13,226 nucleotides of DNA from Pseudomonadota bacterium (GTDB lineage: Bacteria > Pseudomonadota > Alphaproteobacteria > ATCC43930 > CGMCC-115725): contig JAJYIC010000001.1 of NCBI GenBank assembly GCA_021790295.1, forward strand, positions 20,352-33,577, given 5' to 3'. Position numbers and translations under genes: made by a program. The notes under the pieces were generated by a model that worked only from the letters and a program-made list of their open reading frames with translations, made no database searches and was not told the DNA's origin. Positions 7,114 to 13,226 of this stretch are shown piece by piece. Positions within the stretch are counted from its first letter, which is position 1. Each line of letters starts with the position of its first letter.

Positions 7114-8387
7114 CAGCCGCCTTCCCGCCCGGTAACCGCGAAAGCGCGCAGAATATCGGCGGCGCGCAGCAAGGATTCATCGCCCCGCAGCGGCGGCACC
7201 GAGCGAAAAGGCGCCTTTGCCGTGGCGGGGAAAAGCGCTTTCGGCCCTTTCCGATCCGGGTTTTTGAGGGCGCCCGGAAGATCGGCCTCGCGTATGCGCA
7301 GCCCCTCTTTGAGCCTTTCGAGCCTCACCGGCCTCACCGGTATATCGGGCGCGATCCCCCGCCCTGCGATATCCCGGCGCAAAGGCGTCAAAAAGCGCGC
7401 CGCCGCAAGGCGTATCGCGCCACCGCCTTTGAGAGGGATCGTCTTCTCGATCTGGTCGAGGCCAAAGCTTCTCCTGCCCAAAAGCACGGCACGGCGGTTG
7501 TCCTTGAGCGCCGCGGCAACGAGTTCGGCCTCCCCCGCCGTGCCGCGATCGATCAGAACCGCGATCGGCAGGCCGGCGGCAACATCCCCGCGGTGCGCGC
7601 GCAAAGGCTGTGGCGCCCCGCCGCGGTTTTGCAAAAAGGCGATCACCCCTTTGTCGAGAAAGAGATCCGCCACCTCGACCGCGGCACGAAAATTCCCTCC
7701 GGGGTTGTCGCGCAGATCGAGAATGAGGCCCCGGAGCTTCCTCGCGCTCTTCTTTTCGAGATCCTTGAGGGCCGCCGCGACCGCCGCCGGAGTCTCGGCG
7801 TCGAACCCGCAAACGCGCAGATAGCCGAGCGCGCCGATAAGCCGATCCGCGACCCGGCGCTGCCGAAACTCTTGCCTCCTCACCCTCACCCTCAGCGGAT
7901 GATCGAGGCCGTGGCGTTCGAGGCGCAAGCGAACCACGCTCCCCGGCGGACCTTCGAGACGGCTTTCAAACTCGGCAAGGCTCAGCCCCTCGACCGGCTC
8001 GCGCCCGATCGTCAAGACGATGTCGCCGCTTTTGATCCCCGCCTTTGCCGCGGGCGAGCCTTCGCTGGGCGCGATCACCTCAAGCGCTCCATGCCTCAAA
8101 GTTACCGCGAGCCCCACCGTATCGGCCGCGCTTTTCTGCAAGGAGAGCGCCTTTTTGTCGAAATAGGCCGCTTGCGGATCGATGGAGGAGAGCAAGCCGG
8201 CGATCGCGGCTTCTACGAGGCGCCTTGGGCCCGCCGCTTGCAACCCGTCGCGCTCGATCCGCAGAAACGCCGATTGGAAGACGGTCAGGTATTCGGCAAG
8301 GGTCTCCTCGCCGGCGCTTTGCGCCGCAGAGGTCGGGTAAGGGGCAAAAAAGCCCGCCACAAGAAGGAAAAGGAAGGCTGGCCGCAT
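7113..8387 (-). CDS. secreted PDZ/S41-family (CtpA/Prc-like) protein, predicted catalytically inactive
   Basis: A 424-residue protein with the architecture of C-terminal processing proteases. Residues 1-22 form a signal peptide (MRPAFLFLLVAGFFAP..., SAA before the likely cut), so it should act in the periplasm. A PDZ domain spans about 88-165 (SPAAKAGIKSGDIVLTIG) and the S41 core about 185-352, with LILDLRDNPGGNF (221-233), GRRSFG (304-309) and GRGIAPDIPV (342-351). The active-site block reads RGTAGEAELVAAALKD where CtpA proteases have G-[ST]-A-S-A-S-E. Gapless alignment puts Gly285 at the nucleophilic Ser and Leu310 (SFGL rather than SFGK) at the general-base Lys, 25 residues apart as in the active enzymes. 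Both dyad residues are therefore missing while the fold motifs remain, which suggests a binding or scaffold role. ATG 8387 has GAGG 9 nt upstream. It is the first gene of an operon with the reductase. Confidence 0.9.
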   Translation of the reverse strand: MRPAFLFLLVAGFFAPYPTSAAQSAGEETLAEYLTVFQSAFLRIERDGLQAAGPRRLVEAAIAGLLSSIDPQAAYFDKKALSLQKSAADTVGLAVTLRHGALEVIAPSEGSPAAKAGIKSGDIVLTIGREPVEGLSLAEFESRLEGPPGSVVRLRLERHGLDHPLRVRVRRQEFRQRRVADRLIGALGYLRVCGFDAETPAAVAAALKDLEKKSARKLRGLILDLRDNPGGNFRAAVEVADLFLDKGVIAFLQNRGGAPQPLRAHRGDVAAGLPIAVLIDRGTAGEAELVAAALKDNRRAVLLGRRSFGLDQIEKTIPLKGGGAIRLAAARFLTPLRRDIAGRGIAPDIPVRPVRLERLKEGLRIREADLPGALKNPDRKGPKALFPATAKAPFRSVPPLRGDESLLRAADILRAFAVTGREGG

Positions 8388-8545
8388 CGGGGATCGCCTC
8401 GTCTGCTCGGCGCACACTACAGAACCGGGCGATCGTTGCAACCCTCGCCAAATCTGCCCCGCCTTTGCTGATCGAGATCAACGCCCCCCTTTACGCCTTT
8501 CCTTAATACGCGCTTATTCGGGTCTTGGGCAAAGGACGATGTGGG
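8388..8545. promoter_or_regulatory. 158-bp divergent intergenic region between the S41 gene and copA
   Basis: This gap should carry the promoters of the S41-reductase operon and of copA. It contains a perfect inverted repeat TGATC-GA-GATCA at 8469-8480 and an AT-richer stretch CCTTAATACGCGCTTATTC (8501-8519). The ribosome site for copA is AAGGA at 8532-8536. I find no recognisable CueR (MerR-type) or CsoR copper operator, and no metal-responsive regulator gene is in the window. Confidence 0.4.
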
Positions 8546-10963
8546 ATGAGCGAAAGGGAAAGAATTGCGCATCCTGTGACGAGCGCCGCCGGGGAAAGCG
8601 CAGGCGGGAAGGCGATCGATCCCGTATGCGGGATGAGCGTCGAACGAGAAACGGCGAAATGGCAGGCCCAGTACGAAGGCGCCCCTTATTTCTTTTGCGG
8701 CGCGCGTTGCCGCGAGCGCTTTCTCGCCGAACCGGAGCGTTATCTCGCCGCAAAGGCAAACCCGCACCCTGCTCCTAGAGGGGCGCACCCTCTCCCCAAA
8801 GAGGCGGAAAGCGCTTGCGAGACTTGTGGAATCGCGGGGGGCCCGGAGGCTCTGCTGATCTGGACCTGTCCCATGCACCCCGAGATCCGTCAGGATCATC
8901 CGGGGGCTTGCCCCCTCTGCGGTATGGCGCTCGAACCCGCGGTCCCTGCCGTCGAGACGGGAGAAAGCCCCGAACTCAAAGACATCCGCCGGCGCTTTCT
9001 GGTGGCGGTTGCTCTCAGCGTGCCTCTTGTCGCTCTCGCGATGGGCGGCTATGCGCCTGGTTTCGAAAAACTCGTGCCGCAACAGGTTTCGAACTGGATC
9101 CAGCTTGTCCTCGCTTCGCCGGTGGTGTTGTGGACGGGCTCGCTATTTTTTGTGCGGGGCTGGCGTTCGCTGCAAAACCGCTCTCTCAACATGTTTTCTC
9201 TGATCGCTCTGGGCGTCGGCGCGGCCTATCTCGAGAGTCTCATCGCAACCGTCCTGCCGGGCGTCTTTCCGGCGGGTTTCCGCAACGCGGGCGGGACCGT
9301 CGACACCTATTTCGAGGCCGCCGCCGTCATCACCGTCCTCGTCCTTTTGGGGCAGGTTCTGGAACTGAAAGCGCGCGAGGAGACGGGAGGCGCCATTCGC
9401 GCCCTTCTCAATCTGGCGCCAAAGATGACGCGGCGGCTTGGCGACGACGGGAGCGAAGAGGAGATCACCCTCGATCGCGTAGAAGTCGGGGACCGGCTGC
9501 GCATCCGCCCGGGAGAGGCCGTGCCGGTCGACGGGCTCGTTCTCGAAGGCAGAAGCGCCGTTGACGAGTCCATGGTCACCGGCGAGTCGTTGCCGGTCGG
9601 CAAAGAGCCGGGAGCGGCGCTTATCGGCGGCACGATGAACGGCAACGGCGCGCTTCTGATGCGTGCGGAAAAGATCGGAAGCGAGACGATGCTCGCGCGC
9701 ATCGTCGCCATGGTTGCCGAAGCGCAAAGATCGCGCGCGCCGATCCAGCGTCTTGCCGATCTCGTTTCCGGCTATTTCGTTCCGGCGGTGGTCGCGGTCG
9801 CGGTTCTCGCTTTTGCCGGCTGGGCGCTTTGGGGTCCGCCGCCCGCGTTCGGGTATGGGCTTGTCGCCGCGGTGTCGGTTCTGATCATCGCCTGCCCTTG
9901 CGCGCTCGGCCTTGCCACGCCGATGTCGATTCAGGTCGGGGTCGGCAAAGGCGCGACGGCCGGAGTCCTGATCAAATCCGCCGAGGCTTTGGAACGGATG
10001 GAGGCCGTCGATACGCTCGTCGCCGACAAGACCGGGACGCTGACCGAAGGCAAGCCCCGCGTCACCGCGATCCTTCCTGCTTTCGGCTTTCGAGAGGAGG
10101 AGCTTCTTTCTCTCGCGGCAAGCCTCGAACGCTCGAGCGAGCATCCTTTGGCGGCGGCCATCGTCGAAGCCGCGGCAAAGCGCGGGGAGACTTTCGAAGA
10201 GCCTGCCGATTTCGAGGCGGTACCCGGTAAAGGCGTGCGCGGGACGGTCTCGGGGCGGCGCCTCGCTCTCGGCAATGCCGCCTTTATGGAAGAGGAAAGA
10301 GCGGCGTCGGGGGAACTCATCGAAGCCGCCCAGGGGCTGCGTGCTGCGGGGGCCACCGCTCTTTTTGTTGCGGTCGAGGGCAAACCCGCCGGCATCGTCG
10401 CCGTCGCCGATCCGATCAAGAAAAGCACGAAGGCGGCTCTCGAGGCCCTCGAAAAAGACGGCTTGCGCATCGTCATGCTGACCGGCGACAACCGCGAGAC
10501 GGCGTTGGCGGTCGCCCGGGCGCTCGGCATCGGCGAGGTCGAGGCCGAGGTTCTGCCCGACCAGAAACATGGGGTCGTGCGCCGCCTGCGCGAAGAAGGG
10601 CGCGTCGTGGCGATGGCAGGAGACGGGATCAACGACGCGCCGGCGCTGGCGGAAGCGGATATCGGCATCGCCATGGGGACCGGGACCGAGGTGGCGATCG
10701 AAAGCGCCGGGATCACCCTCGTCAAAGGCGATCTTGCCGGGATCGCGCGCGCTCGAGCCTTGAGCCGGGCGACCATGCGAAACATCCGCCAGAATCTTTT
10801 TTTCGCGTTCTTTTACAATATGGTCGGCGTGCCGGTTGCGGCCGGGGTGCTGTATCCCGCTTTCGGCATTCTTTTGAGCCCGATCATCGCCGCTTTGGCG
10901 ATGAGCCTCAGTTCGCTTTCGGTGGTTTCGAACGCCCTGCGCCTGCGCCGTCTTTCGCTTTGA
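8546..10963 (+). CDS. copA: copper-type P1B ATPase (CopA) with YHS and heavy-metal-binding N-terminal domains
   Basis: An 805-residue inner-membrane ATPase that most likely exports Cu(I). The N-terminus has a YHS domain (about 23-68: DPVCGMSV, YFFCGARCRERF), a CETC pair at 91-94, and a heavy-metal-binding domain (about 106-132: WTCPMHPEI...CPLCGM), but no classical HMA/CxxC domain. The core has TGES, the transmembrane metal site Cys450-Pro-Cys452 (CPCALGLATP), phosphorylation Asp494 in DKTGTLTEG, SSEHPLA, TGDN and GDGINDAP with Asp693. The last helices carry YN (FFYNMVGVP) and MSLSS, which together with CPC are the Cu(I) signature of subgroup P1B-1. ATG 8546 follows AAGGA by 9 nt; a TTG at 8525 would add seven residues but has no support. 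Silver could also be a substrate. No copper chaperone or cop regulator is adjacent. Confidence 0.96.
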   Translation: MSERERIAHPVTSAAGESAGGKAIDPVCGMSVERETAKWQAQYEGAPYFFCGARCRERFLAEPERYLAAKANPHPAPRGAHPLPKEAESACETCGIAGGPEALLIWTCPMHPEIRQDHPGACPLCGMALEPAVPAVETGESPELKDIRRRFLVAVALSVPLVALAMGGYAPGFEKLVPQQVSNWIQLVLASPVVLWTGSLFFVRGWRSLQNRSLNMFSLIALGVGAAYLESLIATVLPGVFPAGFRNAGGTVDTYFEAAAVITVLVLLGQVLELKAREETGGAIRALLNLAPKMTRRLGDDGSEEEITLDRVEVGDRLRIRPGEAVPVDGLVLEGRSAVDESMVTGESLPVGKEPGAALIGGTMNGNGALLMRAEKIGSETMLARIVAMVAEAQRSRAPIQRLADLVSGYFVPAVVAVAVLAFAGWALWGPPPAFGYGLVAAVSVLIIACPCALGLATPMSIQVGVGKGATAGVLIKSAEALERMEAVDTLVADKTGTLTEGKPRVTAILPAFGFREEELLSLAASLERSSEHPLAAAIVEAAAKRGETFEEPADFEAVPGKGVRGTVSGRRLALGNAAFMEEERAASGELIEAAQGLRAAGATALFVAVEGKPAGIVAVADPIKKSTKAALEALEKDGLRIVMLTGDNRETALAVARALGIGEVEAEVLPDQKHGVVRRLREEGRVVAMAGDGINDAPALAEADIGIAMGTGTEVAIESAGITLVKGDLAGIARARALSRATMRNIRQNLFFAFFYNMVGVPVAAGVLYPAFGILLSPIIAALAMSLSSLSVVSNALRLRRLSL

Positions 10964-11093
10964 AGCGGGGCCGAAGGATCAAGGCAGGCCGGGCCGCAGA
11001 CCCGAGGCGAAGAGCCGCCTCACTTGAACTTCGAACGATCGCCGCCCTTTTCAGCCGCTTGCGCCGGGCTCTGGTATACAGTATGCCTCCACC
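10964..11093. other. 130-bp intergenic region between copA and the GntR-family gene
   Basis: It holds a small inverted repeat AGGCG-N6-CGCCT (11005-11020) without a following T-run, so it is not a convincing terminator. Near the right end is the palindrome listed separately. I see nothing else, and no small ORF with a ribosome site. Confidence 0.35.
11073..11087. promoter_or_regulatory. near-perfect palindrome, candidate GntR/FCD operator
   Basis: The sequence GGTATAC-A-GTATGCC is a 15-bp inverted repeat with 6 of 7 arm positions matching, ending 6 bp before the ATG of the GntR-family gene. FCD-type GntR regulators typically bind short palindromes of this kind with a GTATAC-like core. Its place fits an autorepressor site. 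The stretch also contains TATACA, which could serve as a -10 box, leaving a very short or absent leader. That function is inferred, not shown. Confidence 0.55.
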
Positions 11094-11810
11094 ATGAGCG
11101 CAACCGCGCCTCGCCATTCGGCAAAGCTCGCCTTGGAGCGCCTCGACCCCGCCGCCACCTACCGCGTCCAGGCTTATAGCGCCTTGAAACAGGCGATCGC
11201 GGCGATGGACATCTACGCCTTGCCGGGAGAACTCCGGCTCGACGAAAGGCAGCTTTCGCAGGAACTGGGGGTCAGCCGCACGCCGATCCGCGAGGCGATG
11301 ACCCTTCTCGAACAAGAGGGGTTTGTCCGCACCCTGCCGCGCCGCGGCATCTTCGTCCTGCGCAAGACGAAACGCGAGATCATCGAGATGATCGTCGTCT
11401 GGGCGGCGCTCGAAAGCATGGCGGCGCGGCTCGCGACGCTCTCGGCCGCAGACGAAGAGATCGCCGGCCTGCGCCGCCTGATGGAAGCCTTTACCGGAGA
11501 GAAAGAGGCGCAGGAAAGCGAGGAATATTCGGACGCCAACATCGCCTTTCATCAGGCGATCATCCGTCTTAGCGGCTGCCGGCTTTTGACCGAGATGAGC
11601 GGGAACCTTTTCATCCACATGAAGGCGATACGCCAACTGACGATCCATCAGGACAACCGGGCGGAGCGCTCGATCCGCGACCACATGCGGATTATCGAGG
11701 CATTGGAGCGGCGCGACACCGAAGCGGCGGAAAGCCTCGTCAGAAAGCACACGCTCGATCTTGCCGCCCATGTCGAAAGACAGGACGATTTTCTCGAAGG
11801 AAGCGGATAA
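11094..11810 (+). CDS. GntR-family transcriptional regulator with FCD domain (FadR subfamily)
   Basis: A 238-residue DNA-binding regulator. The N-terminal winged helix-turn-helix spans about 22-90 with the GntR signature LSQELGVSRTPIREAMTLLEQEGFV (split here by its core SRTPIREA at 61-68) and the wing RRGIFV. The all-helical FCD effector domain covers about 95-225; Asp147, His153, His197 and His219 match the usual metal or ligand pocket of this fold. FCD regulators sense small carboxylic acids or their CoA esters. It converges on oxc with a 32-bp gap, so oxalate or oxalyl-CoA is a reasonable guess for the signal, though the target genes are not proven. There is no Shine-Dalgarno before ATG 11094 (GCCTCCACC precedes it), and a candidate operator lies immediately upstream. 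Confidence 0.93.
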   Translation: MSATAPRHSAKLALERLDPAATYRVQAYSALKQAIAAMDIYALPGELRLDERQLSQELGVSRTPIREAMTLLEQEGFVRTLPRRGIFVLRKTKREIIEMIVVWAALESMAARLATLSAADEEIAGLRRLMEAFTGEKEAQESEEYSDANIAFHQAIIRLSGCRLLTEMSGNLFIHMKAIRQLTIHQDNRAERSIRDHMRIIEALERRDTEAAESLVRKHTLDLAAHVERQDDFLEGSG

Positions 11811-11842
11811 GGGCGGCGCCGTCAGAGAGCGCGCCAGCGACC

Positions 11843-13226
11843 TCACTTCCGAGAGGCGAGCGCGCTTTTCGGATTGAGGCTCTGGATGTGCCCGCTTTCG
11901 GTCCCCGCGGTCGGGTCGATGACGGCGTTGACGAGGGCGGGCTTTCCCGAAGAGAGCGCTTCGGAAAGAGCCTTCGAAAGGCTCGGCGTGTCGGTCACGA
12001 AATAACCGGCGCCGCCGAACGCCTCGATCATCTTTTCGTAATGGGCATCGCGCAAAAGGCCTGTCGGCGAATACGGGCTTCCCGGCGGGTCGCCGCGATA
12101 GACGCCGTTATTGTTGAAGACGACCGTCACCACCGGCAGCCCGTACCGGCAGATCGTCTCGATTTCCATGCCGCTGAAACCGAAGGCGCTGTCGCCTTCG
12201 ATGGCGAGGACGGGCTTTCCCGTCACCGCCGCAGCGCCGATGGCGTAACCCATGCCGATGCCCATGACGCCCCAGGTGCCGCTGTCGAGACGCCGGCGCG
12301 GCGCACGCATGTCGATGATGTTGCGGGCAAAGTCGAGCGTGTTGGCGCCTTCGTTGACGAGGATCACATCCGGGAAGGCGGCAAGCGCGTTGCGCACGGC
12401 GCGCAAAGCCGAGGAAAAGTTCATCGGCTGCGGATCGGCATTGAGGCGGGAGGCCATGCGGTCCATGTTCTGCCGCTTCCTCTGGTCTATCTCTTTGCAC
12501 CAAGGCGCTCGCGCGGTGATCTTTCCCGGTTCGAGAGCGGCGTTGAACGCCGCAAAAGCCGATTTGATATCGCCGACGACGGGGGCCGCGATCGCGCGGT
12601 TGCTGTCGATCTCGGTCGCCGCGATATCCACCTGGATCAAGCGCGTTGCCTCGGACCACAAAGGCGGCTTTCCATGCGAAAGCAGCCAGTTGAGGCGCGC
12701 CCCGGCGAGAAGCACGACATCGGCGTTGCCGATCGCGTAAGAGCGCGCGGCGGCGGCCGATTGCGGGTGGTCGTCGGGAAGAAGGCCTTTGGCCATCGAC
12801 ATCGGCAGAAAAGGCATGCCGGTGGTTTCGATAAAGGAGCGGATTTCGTCTTCGGCGCGCGCATAAGCCGCGCCTTTGCCAAAGATCGCGAGAGGGCGCT
12901 CGGCGCTTGCCAAAAGGTCGAGCGCGCGCGCCACCGATTGCGGCGAAGGCGGCTGGGCGGGCGACGGATCGACGACTTTGACGAGAGACTTTGTCGCGCT
13001 TTCACGATCGAGCGCGGAGCGCAAAACCTCGGCCGTCAAGTCGAGATAGACGCCCCCCGGCCTGCCGGAAAGCGCGGCGCGGATCGCGCGCGCAAAGCCG
13101 ATGCCGATGTCCTGCGGGCGGTTGATGCGATAGGCCGCTTTGGCGTAAGGCCTTGCCGCATTCAACTGATCGAGTTCTTCGTAATCGCCCTGTTCGAGAT
13201 CGACGATGGCGCGATCGGAGGAGCCG
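11843..13226 (-). CDS. oxc: oxalyl-CoA decarboxylase (5' end missing)
   Basis: Oxc is a thiamine-diphosphate enzyme that converts oxalyl-CoA to formyl-CoA and CO2; with formyl-CoA transferase it degrades oxalate. The frame is open to the right edge, giving the C-terminal 460 residues of a family about 570 long, so roughly 110 N-terminal residues, including the ThDP-activating Glu, are outside. Strong matches to the Oxalobacter enzyme include QGDYEELDQLNAARPYAKAA, FRINRP-like RINRPQDIGIG, SGRPGGVYLDLTAEV, GTWGVMGIGMGY, GDSAFGFSGMEIETICRY, NNNGVYRG with the active-site Tyr, and the C-terminal ESGHIQSLN lid. In that lid the Ser matching Oxalobacter Ser553 is kept, while the position of Arg555 is His. 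These motifs separate it from acetolactate synthase. The partner transferase gene (frc) is not in the window. Confidence 0.96.
   Translation of the reverse strand, partial: GSSDRAIVDLEQGDYEELDQLNAARPYAKAAYRINRPQDIGIGFARAIRAALSGRPGGVYLDLTAEVLRSALDRESATKSLVKVVDPSPAQPPSPQSVARALDLLASAERPLAIFGKGAAYARAEDEIRSFIETTGMPFLPMSMAKGLLPDDHPQSAAAARSYAIGNADVVLLAGARLNWLLSHGKPPLWSEATRLIQVDIAATEIDSNRAIAAPVVGDIKSAFAAFNAALEPGKITARAPWCKEIDQRKRQNMDRMASRLNADPQPMNFSSALRAVRNALAAFPDVILVNEGANTLDFARNIIDMRAPRRRLDSGTWGVMGIGMGYAIGAAAVTGKPVLAIEGDSAFGFSGMEIETICRYGLPVVTVVFNNNGVYRGDPPGSPYSPTGLLRDAHYEKMIEAFGGAGYFVTDTPSLSKALSEALSSGKPALVNAVIDPTAGTESGHIQSLNPKSALASRK

Noticed and set aside
7113..8387. Reading the S41 gene as an ordinary active CtpA protease
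   Set aside because: Both Ser and Lys of the dyad are replaced in a gapless alignment, so an active Ser/Lys protease is not supported.
7089..8471. 460-residue plus-strand open frame opposite the S41 gene
   Set aside because: Shadow frame; the minus strand has signal peptide, PDZ and S41 motifs plus a ribosome site.
9143..10570. 475-residue minus-strand open frame inside copA
   Set aside because: Antisense shadow of a high-GC gene; no ribosome site and no recognisable motif.
11843..13226. Annotation of the right-hand ThDP gene as acetolactate synthase
   Set aside because: The QGDYEELDQ, GTWGVMGIGMGY and C-terminal ESGHIQSLN motifs are those of oxalyl-CoA decarboxylase.

Overview
The window is GC-rich, tightly packed bacterial DNA (roughly two thirds G+C by eye) with ten protein genes, intergenic gaps of 160 bp or less, and no RNA gene, insertion sequence, CRISPR array or integration scar that I can see. 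The gene families point to a chromosomal segment of an alphaproteobacterium: class 2 dihydroorotate dehydrogenase, the HAD-IIA family TIGR01459, a 260-residue D-3-hydroxybutyrate dehydrogenase and oxalyl-CoA decarboxylase. That placement rests on family resemblance, not on a search.

Layout, left to right. An XPD-like/DinG-family iron-sulfur DNA helicase (minus strand) runs off the left edge. It is divergent from pyrD (de novo pyrimidine synthesis), which is followed by a NagD-like HAD-IIA hydrolase. That gene's 3' end overlaps by 40 bp the 3' end of a convergent endonuclease/exonuclease/phosphatase-family gene. The latter is divergent from bdhA, whose product oxidises 3-hydroxybutyrate. Convergent to bdhA is a two-gene minus-strand operon: a secreted PDZ/S41 (C-terminal processing protease-like) protein followed, with translational coupling, by a ketopantoate-reductase-family protein. 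Divergent from that operon is a copper-type P1B ATPase (copA) with a YHS plus HMBD N-terminus. Last come a GntR/FCD regulator and, convergent to it and cut by the right edge, oxalyl-CoA decarboxylase (oxc).

Functionally the window is a mixture: nucleotide and DNA metabolism on the left, carbon-store (3-hydroxybutyrate) and envelope functions in the middle, copper export, then an oxalate-catabolism end whose probable regulator sits next to oxc. The GntR gene has a near-perfect 15-bp palindrome directly before its start codon, a good candidate for an autoregulatory operator and perhaps the operator for the oxalate genes beyond the window.

I do not see an obvious new multi-gene system. The most unusual item is the S41 protein: aligned without gaps to the active-site region of C-terminal processing proteases, both members of the Ser/Lys catalytic dyad are replaced (Gly285 and Leu310). 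It therefore looks like a secreted pseudo-protease co-translated with a reductase paralog.
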